Source of the DNA: Bradyrhizobium algeriense
GTDB lineage: Bacteria > Pseudomonadota > Alphaproteobacteria > Rhizobiales > Xanthobacteraceae
DNA: 64,000 bases
Assembly (NCBI RefSeq): GCF_036924595.1
Contig: NZ_JAZHRV010000001.1
Span: 6,971,501-7,035,500, forward strand
Reading direction: 5' to 3'
The position numbers and the translations under genes were made by a program. The notes below the pieces were generated by a model. The model saw nothing but the letters and a program-made list of their open reading frames with translations, made no database searches and had not been told where the DNA came from. This document shows positions 38,264-47,471 of the stretch, one piece after another (the stretch's first letter is position 1; each line of letters begins with the position of its first letter).

Positions 38264-38361
38264 TATAGCGTTTTCGAGCGAAGTGGATCCCGGGTCGCAT
38301 AGCAATCAAGTTTACGCAGATTGCGTAGACTTATCTGCGGTAGAAAACGCGTCAAAAAAAG
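38264..38361. repeat. Dispersed intergenic repeat, GCGTTTTC/GAAAACGC family, copy 2
   Basis: It starts with TATAGCGTTTTCGAGCGAAG and ends with GAAAACGCGTCAAAAAAA, the reverse arrangement of the copy at 3058-3142. The centre differs and contains a TTTACGCA-GAT-TGCGTAGA hairpin. Confidence 0.6.
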
Positions 38362-38377
38362 AATCTAGCCCGTTGCA

Positions 38378-39787
38378 ATGCTCGAAAAAGCTGAAGCCAC
38401 ATCGGTCGCGCCGCCCGCTTCCACAACGGCGCCCGGACGTCATCTCGCGCTCGAACTCTCCGAGACGCTGAAGCTGGCAGTGCCGATTGCGCTGACGCAG
38501 CTTGGGCAGATCGCGATGATGACGACCGACATCGCCTTGATCGGCCGCCTTGGCAGCGAAGCCATGGCGGCCGCCGCGCTGGCGCATACTGTCTTCTTTG
38601 TCAGCTTCACCTTCGGCATGGGGCTGGTATCCGCCGTAGCACCCTTGGCTGCGCAGGCATTTGGCGCACGCAATCCGCATCTGATCCGGCGCTCGCTGCG
38701 CGTCGGCATGTGGGCCGCGCTCCTGATGTCGCTGCCGATGATGACGCTGTCGTTCCGCGGCGAACAGATCCTGCTGATGCTGGGCCAGGCGCCGACGGCT
38801 GCCCATCTCGCCCAGCAATATCTGTTGGGCCTGACATGGAGCATTCTGCCAGCGCTGTGGTTCATGACCATCCGCGGCTTCATGAGCGCGGTCAACCGCC
38901 CTGAGCCGATCCTGTGGATCACGCTGGCCGCGATCCCGGCCAATGCGACGCTGGTCTATCTGCTGCTGTATGGCGCGTTCGGCATGCCGGAACTCGGCCT
39001 GTTCGGTGTCGGCCTTGCGACCTCCATCGTCAATCTCGGCACGTTCCTGGCGGGTCTGTGGTTTGCCACACGCCGCCGGCCGTTCCGGAAATATCATGTG
39101 CTCGGTCATTTCTGGCGCGTCGACTGGAAGCTGATGCGGCTGATGCGGCAGCTCGTCGTCATCGGGGCACCGATCTCCCTTTCGTTCCTGCTCGAATACG
39201 GCCTGTTCGGCGCCGCCGGTCTCTTGATGGGCGTGATCAGCACGACGGCGCTGGCGGCGCATCAGATTGCGCTGCAGGTCGCCGCCATCCTGTTCATGGT
39301 GCCGTTCGGCATCGGCATGGCCGCCACCGTGCGGGTCGGCCATGCCATCGGTCGTGGCGACGCGGGCGCAGTCCGGCGCGCCGGCTACGTTGCCACCTGG
39401 CTCGGCATCGTGCTCGTCGCGGTTCTGACGATCGCCGTGATCGTTAGCCGCTTTAGCATTGCAGAGATTTTCCTGGGCGAAAGCACCGACGCGACCGCCG
39501 AACTCTCCGCGACGCTGCTGCTGGTCGGATCGACTTTCTTCATCGCCGACGCCATCCAGACCGTCGCCGCCGGCTCGCTGCGCGGCATGAACGACACGCG
39601 CGTGCCGCTGTTGTTCGCGATCCTCAGCTATTGGCTGATCGGTTTCGCCTGCGCCTGCTGGCTCGGTTTCTGGACACCATCAGGCGCCGTCGGCGTGTGG
39701 ATCGGGCTGTCGATCGGAACCGCTGTCTATGCCGTGCTTCTGCTCTTGCGCTTCCGTGGGCTCACGAGCAAGCTTAGCTTCCGATGA
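38378..39787 (+). CDS. MATE family efflux transporter (NorM-like)
   Basis: The 469-residue inner-membrane protein has about twelve helices in two similar halves. Typical segments are LAVPIALTQLGQIAMMTTDIALIGRLG in the first half and STTALAAHQIALQVAAILFMVPFGIG in the second. It should export drugs or metabolites in exchange for Na+ or H+. It is coupled by a four-base overlap to the following DUF2867 gene. Confidence 0.93.
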   Translation: MLEKAEATSVAPPASTTAPGRHLALELSETLKLAVPIALTQLGQIAMMTTDIALIGRLGSEAMAAAALAHTVFFVSFTFGMGLVSAVAPLAAQAFGARNPHLIRRSLRVGMWAALLMSLPMMTLSFRGEQILLMLGQAPTAAHLAQQYLLGLTWSILPALWFMTIRGFMSAVNRPEPILWITLAAIPANATLVYLLLYGAFGMPELGLFGVGLATSIVNLGTFLAGLWFATRRRPFRKYHVLGHFWRVDWKLMRLMRQLVVIGAPISLSFLLEYGLFGAAGLLMGVISTTALAAHQIALQVAAILFMVPFGIGMAATVRVGHAIGRGDAGAVRRAGYVATWLGIVLVAVLTIAVIVSRFSIAEIFLGESTDATAELSATLLLVGSTFFIADAIQTVAAGSLRGMNDTRVPLLFAILSYWLIGFACACWLGFWTPSGAVGVWIGLSIGTAVYAVLLLLRFRGLTSKLSFR

Positions 39788-40257
39788 AAGTCCGCGAGAT
39801 CACCCCTTCCGCCGATACCGATACGCTGCTGGCCGGCGCCCACTTCGCCGACGCCTTTCAAATTGAAATCGAGGATTGTGATCTCGACGCGAGGCGAGCC
39901 GCTGAACGCATGATGGCACGTCAGCCGCGATGGGCCGAGGCGCTGTTGTCGCTGCGCAATTTGCTGGTCGTGCCGCTGGGACTGAGAACGTCGGGTGCGG
40001 GCCTGGTCCCGCCCAGAGACATGATCGGAATATTTCCGGTCGTGAGCCAAACGCCGTACCGCCTGATCGCCGGCTTCAACGACCGTCATCTCGACTTTCG
40101 CGTCGTGGTGGACGTAACGCATTCCGGCGGCGTCGGGCAGGTCACGGCGACGACGCTGGTTAAGACGCACAACTGGTTCGGCCGGACCTATCTCGCAATC
40201 ATCACGCCGTTTCATCGGTTGATCGTGCCAGCCCTTCTGCGTCAGGTGGCGGCCTGA
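39784..40257 (+). CDS. DUF2867 family protein
   Basis: The 157-residue protein matches DUF2867: an N-terminal ADAFQIEIEDCDLDARRAAE, PRWAEALLSLRNLLVVPLGLR, DRHLDFRVVVDV, and the conserved C-terminal THNWFGRTYLAIITPFHRLIVPALL. It has no signal peptide. The start overlaps the MATE transporter's stop (ATGA), so the two are translated together. Its function is unknown; the coupling hints at a link with the exporter. Confidence 0.85.
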   Translation: MKVREITPSADTDTLLAGAHFADAFQIEIEDCDLDARRAAERMMARQPRWAEALLSLRNLLVVPLGLRTSGAGLVPPRDMIGIFPVVSQTPYRLIAGFNDRHLDFRVVVDVTHSGGVGQVTATTLVKTHNWFGRTYLAIITPFHRLIVPALLRQVAA

Positions 40258-40335
40258 GGCGCTGGCAGAAATCTCCGTTAGCGCAATCCGGACACAGAGC
40301 CGGCGATCCTTTTGCTTTCTCGCCAACTGGATCGA

Positions 40336-41463
40336 CTAACCCTTCGCACCGGCTGCTGTCGTGGCCGGAGCCTCGCACCACTCAGCATGACAGCGGTCGA
40401 GATCGTTCAGGTTCTGCCGCATCTGCTCCAGCGAAAAACCCAGCGCGAAGAACCGCTCTGCGACATCGACGGGCACGCCGCGGATCAGGCCCTCGCTTCG
40501 CAACGCGGCGACTTCGGCGGCGTAGGCCTGCAGCGCCGCATCGACGGGCTGAATGTCCACGGTGCCGCTGCCGCTTCGCAGGGATACAGCCGCCGCGCGC
40601 ATATAATCGACGATCGCGCTGCTGACATCGGACAGTGGCCGCGCCAGCCTCGCCTGCACATTGGCCGGCAGCGGCACCACGCTGGCGCGCCCGATCATCA
40701 CGACATCGTGGCGCAGGCGCTGGACGGTGCGCAGCAATGGGCCGGTATCGGGTCCCGACGACAAATGCGTCGCGCGCTCGCGCTCGGCTTCCAGGCCGGT
40801 CGCATGGAGGCTCGCCATCGCCGTGCCGATCCCATCCTGGATACGGTGCAGGGCGTCGTTGTCGAGCCCGCGCGTCAGGCCTGCGAGCAGTTCGGCGAAT
40901 GCGGCAGCCAGCAGCTCCAAAAGCTGCGCCGCATTGATACGGATCTGGCTGACCGCCCGTGATGGCAACACCAGGAATGAGACCACAAGCCCGGTGAGCG
41001 CGCCGACGGTGACCTCGCAGAGCCGGTCGATCGTGGAATCCAGCGGGTCGGCGTGGTTCATGGCCGGAACCAGCAGCACGATCACGGCCGTCACCGTGGC
41101 GGCGCTCAGGCTGGGATTGATGGCCCCGATGAAGGCCATCGGCGCCACCGCCAGCACCAGCAGCGCCAGCAATCCCCCCTCGCCGGAATGCGGGATCAGC
41201 ATCGCGATGGTGCCGCCATAGATTGCGCCGCCGACCGTCCCGACCATGTAATCGCGGGTCGCTTTCAGGGAGCGGCCGACGCTCATCTGGGTGACGATCA
41301 GCGAGGTCAGCACCGCCCATAGCGGCAGCATCAGATGTAGCGCTCGGGCGATCGCATAGGCCGCGACCGCGGCGACCGCTATCCGGACCGCGAGCGCCAG
41401 TTGCGTCTTGCGGCCGCGGAGCGATCCAAGCATGCGTTCTGCGAAGGCCATCATGCGCCGCAT
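40336..41463 (-). CDS. FUSC-family aromatic acid exporter-like membrane protein
   Basis: The 375-residue protein has an N-terminal block of six or so membrane helices (about 20-170; LMLPLWAVLTSLIVTQMSVG and TRDYMVGTVGGAIYGG are typical of FUSC/AaeB proteins) and a cytoplasmic helical C-terminal half. It is related to aromatic-acid and fusaric-acid efflux pumps. Three ATGs lie close together (41463, 41454, 41451). No membrane-fusion partner gene is next to it. Confidence 0.85.
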   Translation of the reverse strand: MRRMMAFAERMLGSLRGRKTQLALAVRIAVAAVAAYAIARALHLMLPLWAVLTSLIVTQMSVGRSLKATRDYMVGTVGGAIYGGTIAMLIPHSGEGGLLALLVLAVAPMAFIGAINPSLSAATVTAVIVLLVPAMNHADPLDSTIDRLCEVTVGALTGLVVSFLVLPSRAVSQIRINAAQLLELLAAAFAELLAGLTRGLDNDALHRIQDGIGTAMASLHATGLEAERERATHLSSGPDTGPLLRTVQRLRHDVVMIGRASVVPLPANVQARLARPLSDVSSAIVDYMRAAAVSLRSGSGTVDIQPVDAALQAYAAEVAALRSEGLIRGVPVDVAERFFALGFSLEQMRQNLNDLDRCHAEWCEAPATTAAGAKG

Positions 41464-41587
41464 TTCCGGAATCTGTAGACCGCGCCTGTGCTAGACGACG
41501 CCGAGCATAGCTGATGCCCGCGGCCGGAAGGCGGCTTGAAAGCCAAAATCAGCCCGCCTACCCTGCGCTGCAAAACGAGGAAACACG

Positions 41588-42958
41588 ATGGCCAACGAAA
41601 CCGCAACGCTCGCAGCCTATGTCGCCGACCTGAAACTTGCGGACATCCCGCCGGAGGTGCTGGAGCGCGCCAAGGTGCTGACGCTGGATTTCCTCGGCAG
41701 CACAATCCGGGCGCGGCGCGATGCGGAGTCCACGGCATCGCTGCTTGGGATGCTCGAGGCGCTGGCGCTCGACGGCAAGGGGGAGTCCACCGTGTTCGGC
41801 GACAGCAAAACCTGGACGCCCGCGGTCGCCGCTCTCCTTAACGGCGCGCTCGGCCATTCCCTTGATTTCGATGACACCCATGCCGACTCCTCGCTGCATC
41901 CGAGCGCGCCCGTGGTGCCGGCGGCGTTCGCGGTCGGCGAAATGGTCGGCGCATCAGGGCGCGACGTCCTGACCGCGATCGTGGCCGGCTATGAAGTGTG
42001 CTGCCGGCTCGGCAACGCGCTCGATCCGACCTCGCATTATGCGCGCGGCTTTCACCCGACCGCGACGGCGGGAACCTATGGCGCGGCGGCGGCCGCGGGC
42101 AAATTGTTCGGCCTGTCGAAGGACCAGATCATATCCGCCTTCGGCGTGTCCGGCAGCCAGGCCGCGGGCTCGCTGCAGTTTCTGGTCAACGGCGCCTGGA
42201 ACAAACGCTACCAGGTCGGCGCCGCCGCGATGAACGGCGTCATCGCCGCCACGCTGGCGCGCAACGACTTTGTCGGTTCGAGCGAATCGGTCGAGGGCAA
42301 GCATGGCCTTCTGGTCGGCTACAGCGACGACGCGCATCCCGACAAGGCTGTCGCCGGCCTCGGCAAGACCTATGAGACGCTGAAGATTGGCGTGAAGCCG
42401 TATCCAAGCTGCCGCTACACCCATGCGGCGCTGGATGCGCTGATCGCTATGCGCCGGGAGCACAATCTGACGCCGGACCAGATCAAGCGCGTCGAGATCG
42501 GTCTCCATCGTAACGGCATCACGCTGACCGGCGACGCCGCCACCAAGCGGCATCCGACGTCGATCGTCGGTGGGCAGTTTTCGATGTTCTTCACCGGCGC
42601 GCTGGCGCTCGATCAGGGCAGCTTCGGCTGGGACGATTACGACCGGCTCGGCGATGCCGCGGTGAATGCGCTCGCCGACAAGTTCGACGTGGTGCAGGAC
42701 GACCGCCTCGAGATCGGCCGCACCCACCCCTTTGGCGCGCGCGTTTCCATCACCACCGATAACGGCGTCCATGAGCGGCTCTATGCCGATCCCTCCGGCG
42801 AACCGAACTCGTTTCCGGACGCGCAGGCGATGCAGCAAAAATTCCTCACGCTGGCGCGCCCCGTGCTGAACGGCCGCGCCGACCAGCTCGCCGACGCGAT
42901 CCTGTCGCTGGAGCGATTCGATCGCGTCGAGAAGGCCACGCAGTTGGGTCGGCAGTAG
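41588..42958 (+). CDS. MmgE/PrpD family protein
   Basis: The 456-residue protein belongs to the 2-methylcitrate dehydratase (PrpD) / MmgE family, which also contains aconitate decarboxylase. Motifs include the N-terminal AKVLTLDFLGSTIRARRD, GALGHSLDFDDTHADSSLHPSAPVVPA, FHPTATAGTYGAAAAAGKLFGL, and VKPYPSCRYTHAALDAL. No prp genes are nearby, so the exact substrate is not known. The ATG is preceded by GAGGAAACACG. Confidence 0.9.
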   Translation: MANETATLAAYVADLKLADIPPEVLERAKVLTLDFLGSTIRARRDAESTASLLGMLEALALDGKGESTVFGDSKTWTPAVAALLNGALGHSLDFDDTHADSSLHPSAPVVPAAFAVGEMVGASGRDVLTAIVAGYEVCCRLGNALDPTSHYARGFHPTATAGTYGAAAAAGKLFGLSKDQIISAFGVSGSQAAGSLQFLVNGAWNKRYQVGAAAMNGVIAATLARNDFVGSSESVEGKHGLLVGYSDDAHPDKAVAGLGKTYETLKIGVKPYPSCRYTHAALDALIAMRREHNLTPDQIKRVEIGLHRNGITLTGDAATKRHPTSIVGGQFSMFFTGALALDQGSFGWDDYDRLGDAAVNALADKFDVVQDDRLEIGRTHPFGARVSITTDNGVHERLYADPSGEPNSFPDAQAMQQKFLTLARPVLNGRADQLADAILSLERFDRVEKATQLGRQ

Positions 42959-42967
42959 AACGAGTAC

Positions 42968-43054
42968 GTAGCCCGGATGGAGCGCAGCGCCATCCGGGAT
43001 CAGATCATCCGCGGCACGCAATCCCCGGATTTCGCTTCGCTCCATCCGGGCTAC
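42968..43054. repeat. Inverted repeat, GTAGCCCGGATGGAGCG family
   Basis: GTAGCCCGGATGGAGCG pairs with CGCTCCATCCGGGCTAC at the ends. The inner part can form GCCATCCGGGAT pairs. Only one copy is seen in the window, between converging genes. Confidence 0.75.
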
Positions 43055-43075
43055 GCATCTCGGCGGGCGTGCGGG

Positions 43076-44506
43076 TCAATTGCCACCCGCCAGCTTTCCC
43101 TTGCTTCCCATCGCCGCAACCACATCGCGCACCAGATCGAACACGCCGTCGGCCTCCGGCGGCCAGTTCGGCGAGCGGCCGAGCCGGACGATCACAAGCC
43201 GTTCGGAGGGCACGATGATCACATACTGCCCGATCGTGCCCTTGGCGAAGAACGCATCGCGCGGCCAGCCGTGTTCGGTGCGGTAGCTGGCACCAAAGCT
43301 ATCGCCGAGATTGGTCCAGAATCCCGCGCCCTGCCCGACCCATGCGTTCGGCGTCGGCGTCGCCGAATATTTCACCCAGCCTTCGGGGAGGATGCGTTTG
43401 CCGCCGGCCGTGCCGTCATTGAGATAAAGCTGGCCGAAACGCGCCCAGTCGCGCGCGCTGGCGAGCAACTGGCTCGACGCTTCCGCATTCCCCGCCGCGT
43501 CGAATTCGAGCGTCACGTTGCGCATACCGAGTGGGTCGAACAATTCCTGCCGCGCGAAGCGCATCATGTCGGCCGCGCGGCCGCCGGTGGCCTGGCGGAT
43601 CAGATGCGCGAGGATGACGGTATTGCCGTCGTGATAGTTCCACGCTGCGCCTGGCACTGACTCCAACGGCATGCTCTTCGCATAGGCGGCCATGTCAGAC
43701 TCCATGAATTTCATCCGGTTGACCGGCTCGAGCGCGGATGCCAGCGACGCCTGCAGCGAACTGCCGAGCGCGAGCCCTGCGGTATGGCGCAGCAGATGAT
43801 CGAGCGTGATGGCGCGCCTGGCGTCGCCGGGGCCTTGCCACGCCGCGATCGACACGGGCTCATGCAGCCGCAGCGCGCCCTTGCGCACGAGGATGCCGGC
43901 CAGCGCCGAGATGACCGATTTGGTCGCGGAGAATCCGAGCAGCGGCGTGTCGATGCCGATGCCGTCGGCATAGCGCTCAGCAACGACGCGGCCATCCTTC
44001 ATGACCACGATCGCCCGCGTGTTGCGCGGCGTCGATTTGTCCGGCTCGGCAAAGGCGCGGTCGAGCGCGGCAGCCAGTTGCGGCGTTTGCGGCGCGACGA
44101 TGGATGGACCGGCGATGTCAAGCAGTAGCGCCGCCTTTGCATCGGGCGCCGGCACCGAGATGTCGGCGACTGCGCCACCGTGATCGAGATAGCAGCCGAG
44201 GCCCTCGCCACGATAGACGGCGTGGCTCCGGCCCAGGCCGAACAGCGTCACCGTGACGTTCTTGCGCGCGCGGTCGACGCGATAGTCGAGCGCCCAGGCG
44301 ATCAGCCCGGTGCCGGGCATGGCCGACATGGTCTCGGCGAACGCGCGCGCGGGATCGAGGCCCGAGACGAAGGTCTCCGTGCAGACCACGTTGGCGACGA
44401 AGCCGGTCGCGACTTTTGGCACGTCGCGAGCGCGGGCGGCTGTTAGTGCGAGCGCGCTCAGCGCGGTGGTGCTGGCGAGGATGAGGATGAGATTTCGTCT
44501 GGTCAC
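43076..44506 (-). CDS. Exported serine hydrolase of the beta-lactamase family
   Basis: The 476-residue protein has an N-terminal hydrophobic signal behind TRRNLILILA, an unusual extra domain of about 130 residues, and then a serine beta-lactamase-like domain with S193-A-T-K196 (GFSATKSVIS) and a tyrosine in WNYHDGNTVILAHLI. The start is the GTG at 44506, with GGAGG six bases upstream; the ATG at 44521 overlaps that ribosome site and is unlikely. It resembles 6-aminohexanoate-dimer hydrolase and esterase members more than true beta-lactamases. It is distinct from the pair at 1069 and 53860. Confidence 0.85.
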   Translation of the reverse strand: MTRRNLILILASTTALSALALTAARARDVPKVATGFVANVVCTETFVSGLDPARAFAETMSAMPGTGLIAWALDYRVDRARKNVTVTLFGLGRSHAVYRGEGLGCYLDHGGAVADISVPAPDAKAALLLDIAGPSIVAPQTPQLAAALDRAFAEPDKSTPRNTRAIVVMKDGRVVAERYADGIGIDTPLLGFSATKSVISALAGILVRKGALRLHEPVSIAAWQGPGDARRAITLDHLLRHTAGLALGSSLQASLASALEPVNRMKFMESDMAAYAKSMPLESVPGAAWNYHDGNTVILAHLIRQATGGRAADMMRFARQELFDPLGMRNVTLEFDAAGNAEASSQLLASARDWARFGQLYLNDGTAGGKRILPEGWVKYSATPTPNAWVGQGAGFWTNLGDSFGASYRTEHGWPRDAFFAKGTIGQYVIIVPSERLVIVRLGRSPNWPPEADGVFDLVRDVVAAMGSKGKLAGGN

Positions 44507-44656
44507 ATTGGCCTCCGGCATGACGCATCAGCGCGTTGCCGGGAAGGATGGCGATGCGGCCGCCGCCTGCTCGCCGGATTTGGAATTCGCGCTGGCCGAA
44601 AGCTCAACGCGCCTCGACGATTCCGAAATTATACAACAGTAACAATGGGATGAAGA

Positions 44657-45715
44657 TCAGGCCGCGGTCGCCTTGAGCCGGCGATATTCGGTCGGCGTGA
44701 CGCCCGTGATAGCCTTGAAGGCGCGGTTGAAGGGCCCGAGCGACTGGAAGCCGGCATCCATCGCGATCGTGATCACGGGGACTTCAGCCTGGCTGGGATC
44801 GGCGAGCGCCGCCTTGGCTTCCGCGATCCGGTGCTCGTTGAGGAACACATTGTAATTGCGGTAGCCGAGCCGCTGGTTGATCAGCCGCCGCAATCTGTAC
44901 TCGGGTATCCCGAGCTTGCTCGCCAGCGTGCCGATGGTGACGTTGTCGTGGCGGTAGATGCGCTCGTCGTCCATCAGCCGCATCAGCGCATCGACCAGCT
45001 TTTGATCGGCGCCGGATTCGACCACAGCCGCTTCGCTTGCCTCGGCCTGAACCTCAGGCGCCGCCGGAAACAGGTCGGCACCATCGACGCGCATCATCGC
45101 ATAGCAGATCGCAGCCACCACAGCCGCCAGAACGACTAAATTCACCGTGTTGGCGATTTCAGCGCCGCCGCTGCCGGACATCGCGATTTGCAGCACCGCA
45201 TTCAGCCCGCCATAGAGCGCCGCGGCGCTGACGATAAAGACGCGGACGCTGCGGCGGCGCTCGACCAGATCCGACGACCAGGAGGCGACGGTCTGCGTAA
45301 CGGCCAACGCGATGAAGCCCAGTGCGATCAGATTGATCGCGATGATGGACAACCGCGCGCCGGATGCCGGCGCTATCCAAATGCAATTGACGAAACTGAA
45401 AGCTGCGACCGCCGCCCAGACCAGCGCATGCCACCAACGCAGCCTGAACGTTTCATCGAACAGCGCACGCGTAAACAGCCAGAACACCACGACATTGCCG
45501 GTCGACAGCGCGAGCACGGGCGCATGCGCGATCGACACCGGCGATGTCGCGCCGATCGAATAGCTCACGGCATGCGCCGCCGACCCCAAGGCGAAGGCGG
45601 CGGCCAGCCGTCCGGCAAGCACCGTTCCAAAACCTCGAAACAGCGACGCCGCCAGCACCAGCAGCAGCGCCACGGTGGCGCCGCGCAAGGCGATGTCGAT
45701 GGTCGGAAGCATCAT
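44657..45715 (-). CDS. AraC-family regulator with N-terminal membrane domain
   Basis: The 352-residue protein has about seven hydrophobic segments in residues 1-205 and a C-terminal AraC DNA-binding domain: LASKLGIPEYRLRRLINQRLGYRNYNVFLNEHRIAEAKAAL and the last helix FQSLGPFNRAFKAITGVTPTEYR. This layout couples a membrane sensor directly to transcription control. Its targets are not evident; the serine hydrolase gene downstream on the same strand (43076-44506) is one candidate. Confidence 0.88.
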   Translation of the reverse strand: MMLPTIDIALRGATVALLLVLAASLFRGFGTVLAGRLAAAFALGSAAHAVSYSIGATSPVSIAHAPVLALSTGNVVVFWLFTRALFDETFRLRWWHALVWAAVAAFSFVNCIWIAPASGARLSIIAINLIALGFIALAVTQTVASWSSDLVERRRSVRVFIVSAAALYGGLNAVLQIAMSGSGGAEIANTVNLVVLAAVVAAICYAMMRVDGADLFPAAPEVQAEASEAAVVESGADQKLVDALMRLMDDERIYRHDNVTIGTLASKLGIPEYRLRRLINQRLGYRNYNVFLNEHRIAEAKAALADPSQAEVPVITIAMDAGFQSLGPFNRAFKAITGVTPTEYRRLKATAA

Positions 45716-45788
45716 CCGGTCGGGTCCGTTCGCGCGGTCATCCGCGCACGATGAAACTAATGTGAATCGTCGCCTGGTTCAAATTACC

Positions 45789-46355
45789 TCAACCCTTCCA
45801 GGTCGCGCGTGAAGTTACCCAGCGCTCATTGGTCTTGCCGAATAGATCGACTTCGCCATCCCTCCGCGCGCCCAGTCGCCGCGCGACGCTCTTGGACGGT
45901 TCGTTGCTGGCTTCGATGCAATGAATGATCTCGTCGATCTCAAAGTTAGCGAACACCCAGTCGATCGACGCGCGCGCCGCCTCCACCGCGTAACCCTTGC
46001 CGCGGTATGCGCGGTCGATGCCCCATCCCACCTCGAAGCCCGGCCATCCCGGCGGGCACCACGGCCCGACGCGGCCGATATATCGGCGGCTCGACTTTTC
46101 CTCGACGGCGAACATACCGAAGCCATGCAGCGCCCAGTGCCCCGATATCACGGCGGCGTTGCGCCAGCCGCTGATCTCAGTGGTAATCGCGATACCGTCG
46201 GGCGTGATGTAGCGCGCGGTGCCGGGATCCGACAGCATCGCCGTATTCACCGCAATGTCGTCACTGCGCCATGGCCGCAGGATCAGGCGCGCGGTCTCGA
46301 TGACCGGGCCATCGACCTTCAGGAGCTTCGCGCCGGGCTTGAGCGGAGGGATCAT
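45789..46355 (-). CDS. GNAT family N-acetyltransferase (RimJ/RimL-like)
   Basis: The 188-residue protein has the RimJ/RimL-type layout: ETARLILRPWRSDD at the N-terminus, GRVGPWCPPGWPGFEVGW, the acetyl-CoA loop DRAYRGKGYAVEAARASIDW, and IEASNEPSKSVARRLGARRDG. It acetylates an amino group, protein or small molecule. GGAGAATG precedes the ATG at 46355. A perfect palindrome starts 17 bases upstream of its start, in the space shared with the pirin gene. Confidence 0.87.
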   Translation of the reverse strand: MIPPLKPGAKLLKVDGPVIETARLILRPWRSDDIAVNTAMLSDPGTARYITPDGIAITTEISGWRNAAVISGHWALHGFGMFAVEEKSSRRYIGRVGPWCPPGWPGFEVGWGIDRAYRGKGYAVEAARASIDWVFANFEIDEIIHCIEASNEPSKSVARRLGARRDGEVDLFGKTNERWVTSRATWKG

Positions 46356-46371
46356 GGGGTCATTCTCCTAT

Positions 46372-46415
46372 GTCGTCCCTGCCTAGTGCGCAATTGCGCA
46401 CTAGGCAGGGACGAC
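46372..46415. repeat. Perfect 44-base palindrome between GNAT and pirin genes
   Basis: Two 22-base arms are exact reverse complements with no spacer; the centre is GTGCGCAATTGCGCAC and the ends are GTCGTCCCTGCC / GGCAGGGACGAC. The element would form a full cruciform or RNA hairpin. It lies between divergent genes, and the core recurs at 17110-17131. Confidence 0.9.
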
Positions 46416-46484
46416 GTGTGGGGGCATTTGAACCCAATCGGGCATTTCCTGTTATACTCGCACAAAACATCAAGGAGTCCCCCC

Positions 46485-47402
46485 ATGAGCTGGCAACCCT
46501 CCAACGATCCCGTGCTCGGCGATCCCAAAACCTGCGATGCGCTCGATCTCATTATCGTGCCGCGCACCCGCGATCTCGGCGATGGATTTGAGGTGCGCCG
46601 CGCGCTGCCGCATGGCAAGCGGCAGATGGTCGGGCCCTTCATCTTCTTCGATCATTTCGGCCCGGTGCAGTTCATCGCCGGCAAGGGCATGGATGTGCGG
46701 CCGCATCCGCATATCGGGCTTGCCACCGTCACCTATCTGTTCGACGGCTCGATCATGCACCGCGACAGCCAGGGCAACATCCAGGAGATCCAGCCCGGCG
46801 CGATGAACCTGATGACAGCAGGGCGCGGCATCGCGCATTCCGAACGCACGCCCGACGTGCAGCGCCGCGATGGCCAGAAGATGCTGGGCCTGCAAAGCTG
46901 GATCGCGCTGCCTGCGGGGTCGGAAGAGATCGCGCCATCGTTCCAGCACTACGCCGCCGAGGCGCTGCCGACCGTGAAGGAGAACGGCTTCACCGCGCGC
47001 ATCATCGCAGGCCACGGCTTCGGCTTGAAATCGCCGGTGAGCATGGTATCGCCCTGGTTCTATAGCGAAGTGACGGCGCAGGCCGGGACCAGCGTCCCGC
47101 TCGATCCTGACCATGAGGAGCGCGCGATCTATCTGGTCGACGGCGAGGTCGAGATCGCGGGCGAGCGCTATGAGGGACCGCGCCTCCTGATCTTCCGGCC
47201 GGGCGACCGCATCACCGTGAAGGCCGTGAGGCCTGTGCGGATGATGTTTCTGGGCGGCGACGCGCTGGAGGGGCCGCGGCACATCTGGTGGAATTTCGTT
47301 TCTTCCAGCAAGGAGCGGATCGAGCAGGCCAAACAGGACTGGAAAACCGGCCGGTTTGCAGCCGTTCCGCAAGAACATGAGTTCATTCCGCTGCCGGAGT
47401 AG
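46485..47402 (+). CDS. Pirin family protein
   Basis: The 305-residue bicupin has the pirin signature: FIFFDHFGPVQF, DVRPHPHIGLATVTYLFDG with the metal-binding His residues, and GAMNLMTAGRGIAHSERTP. Pirins hold iron and some act as quercetinases or regulators. AAGGAG lies seven bases before the ATG at 46485; the longer upstream frame is not used. A possible promoter is TTGAAC (46428-46433) with TATACT (46453-46458), but the 19-base spacing is long. It is divergent from the GNAT gene. Confidence 0.9.
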   Translation: MSWQPSNDPVLGDPKTCDALDLIIVPRTRDLGDGFEVRRALPHGKRQMVGPFIFFDHFGPVQFIAGKGMDVRPHPHIGLATVTYLFDGSIMHRDSQGNIQEIQPGAMNLMTAGRGIAHSERTPDVQRRDGQKMLGLQSWIALPAGSEEIAPSFQHYAAEALPTVKENGFTARIIAGHGFGLKSPVSMVSPWFYSEVTAQAGTSVPLDPDHEERAIYLVDGEVEIAGERYEGPRLLIFRPGDRITVKAVRPVRMMFLGGDALEGPRHIWWNFVSSSKERIEQAKQDWKTGRFAAVPQEHEFIPLPE

Positions 47403-47471
47403 GCTATTGCTCCGCTTTCTCATTTGCGCGCTGGCGCCTGCGCCGACACGCCTGTTCGAAAGCAAGACCTG

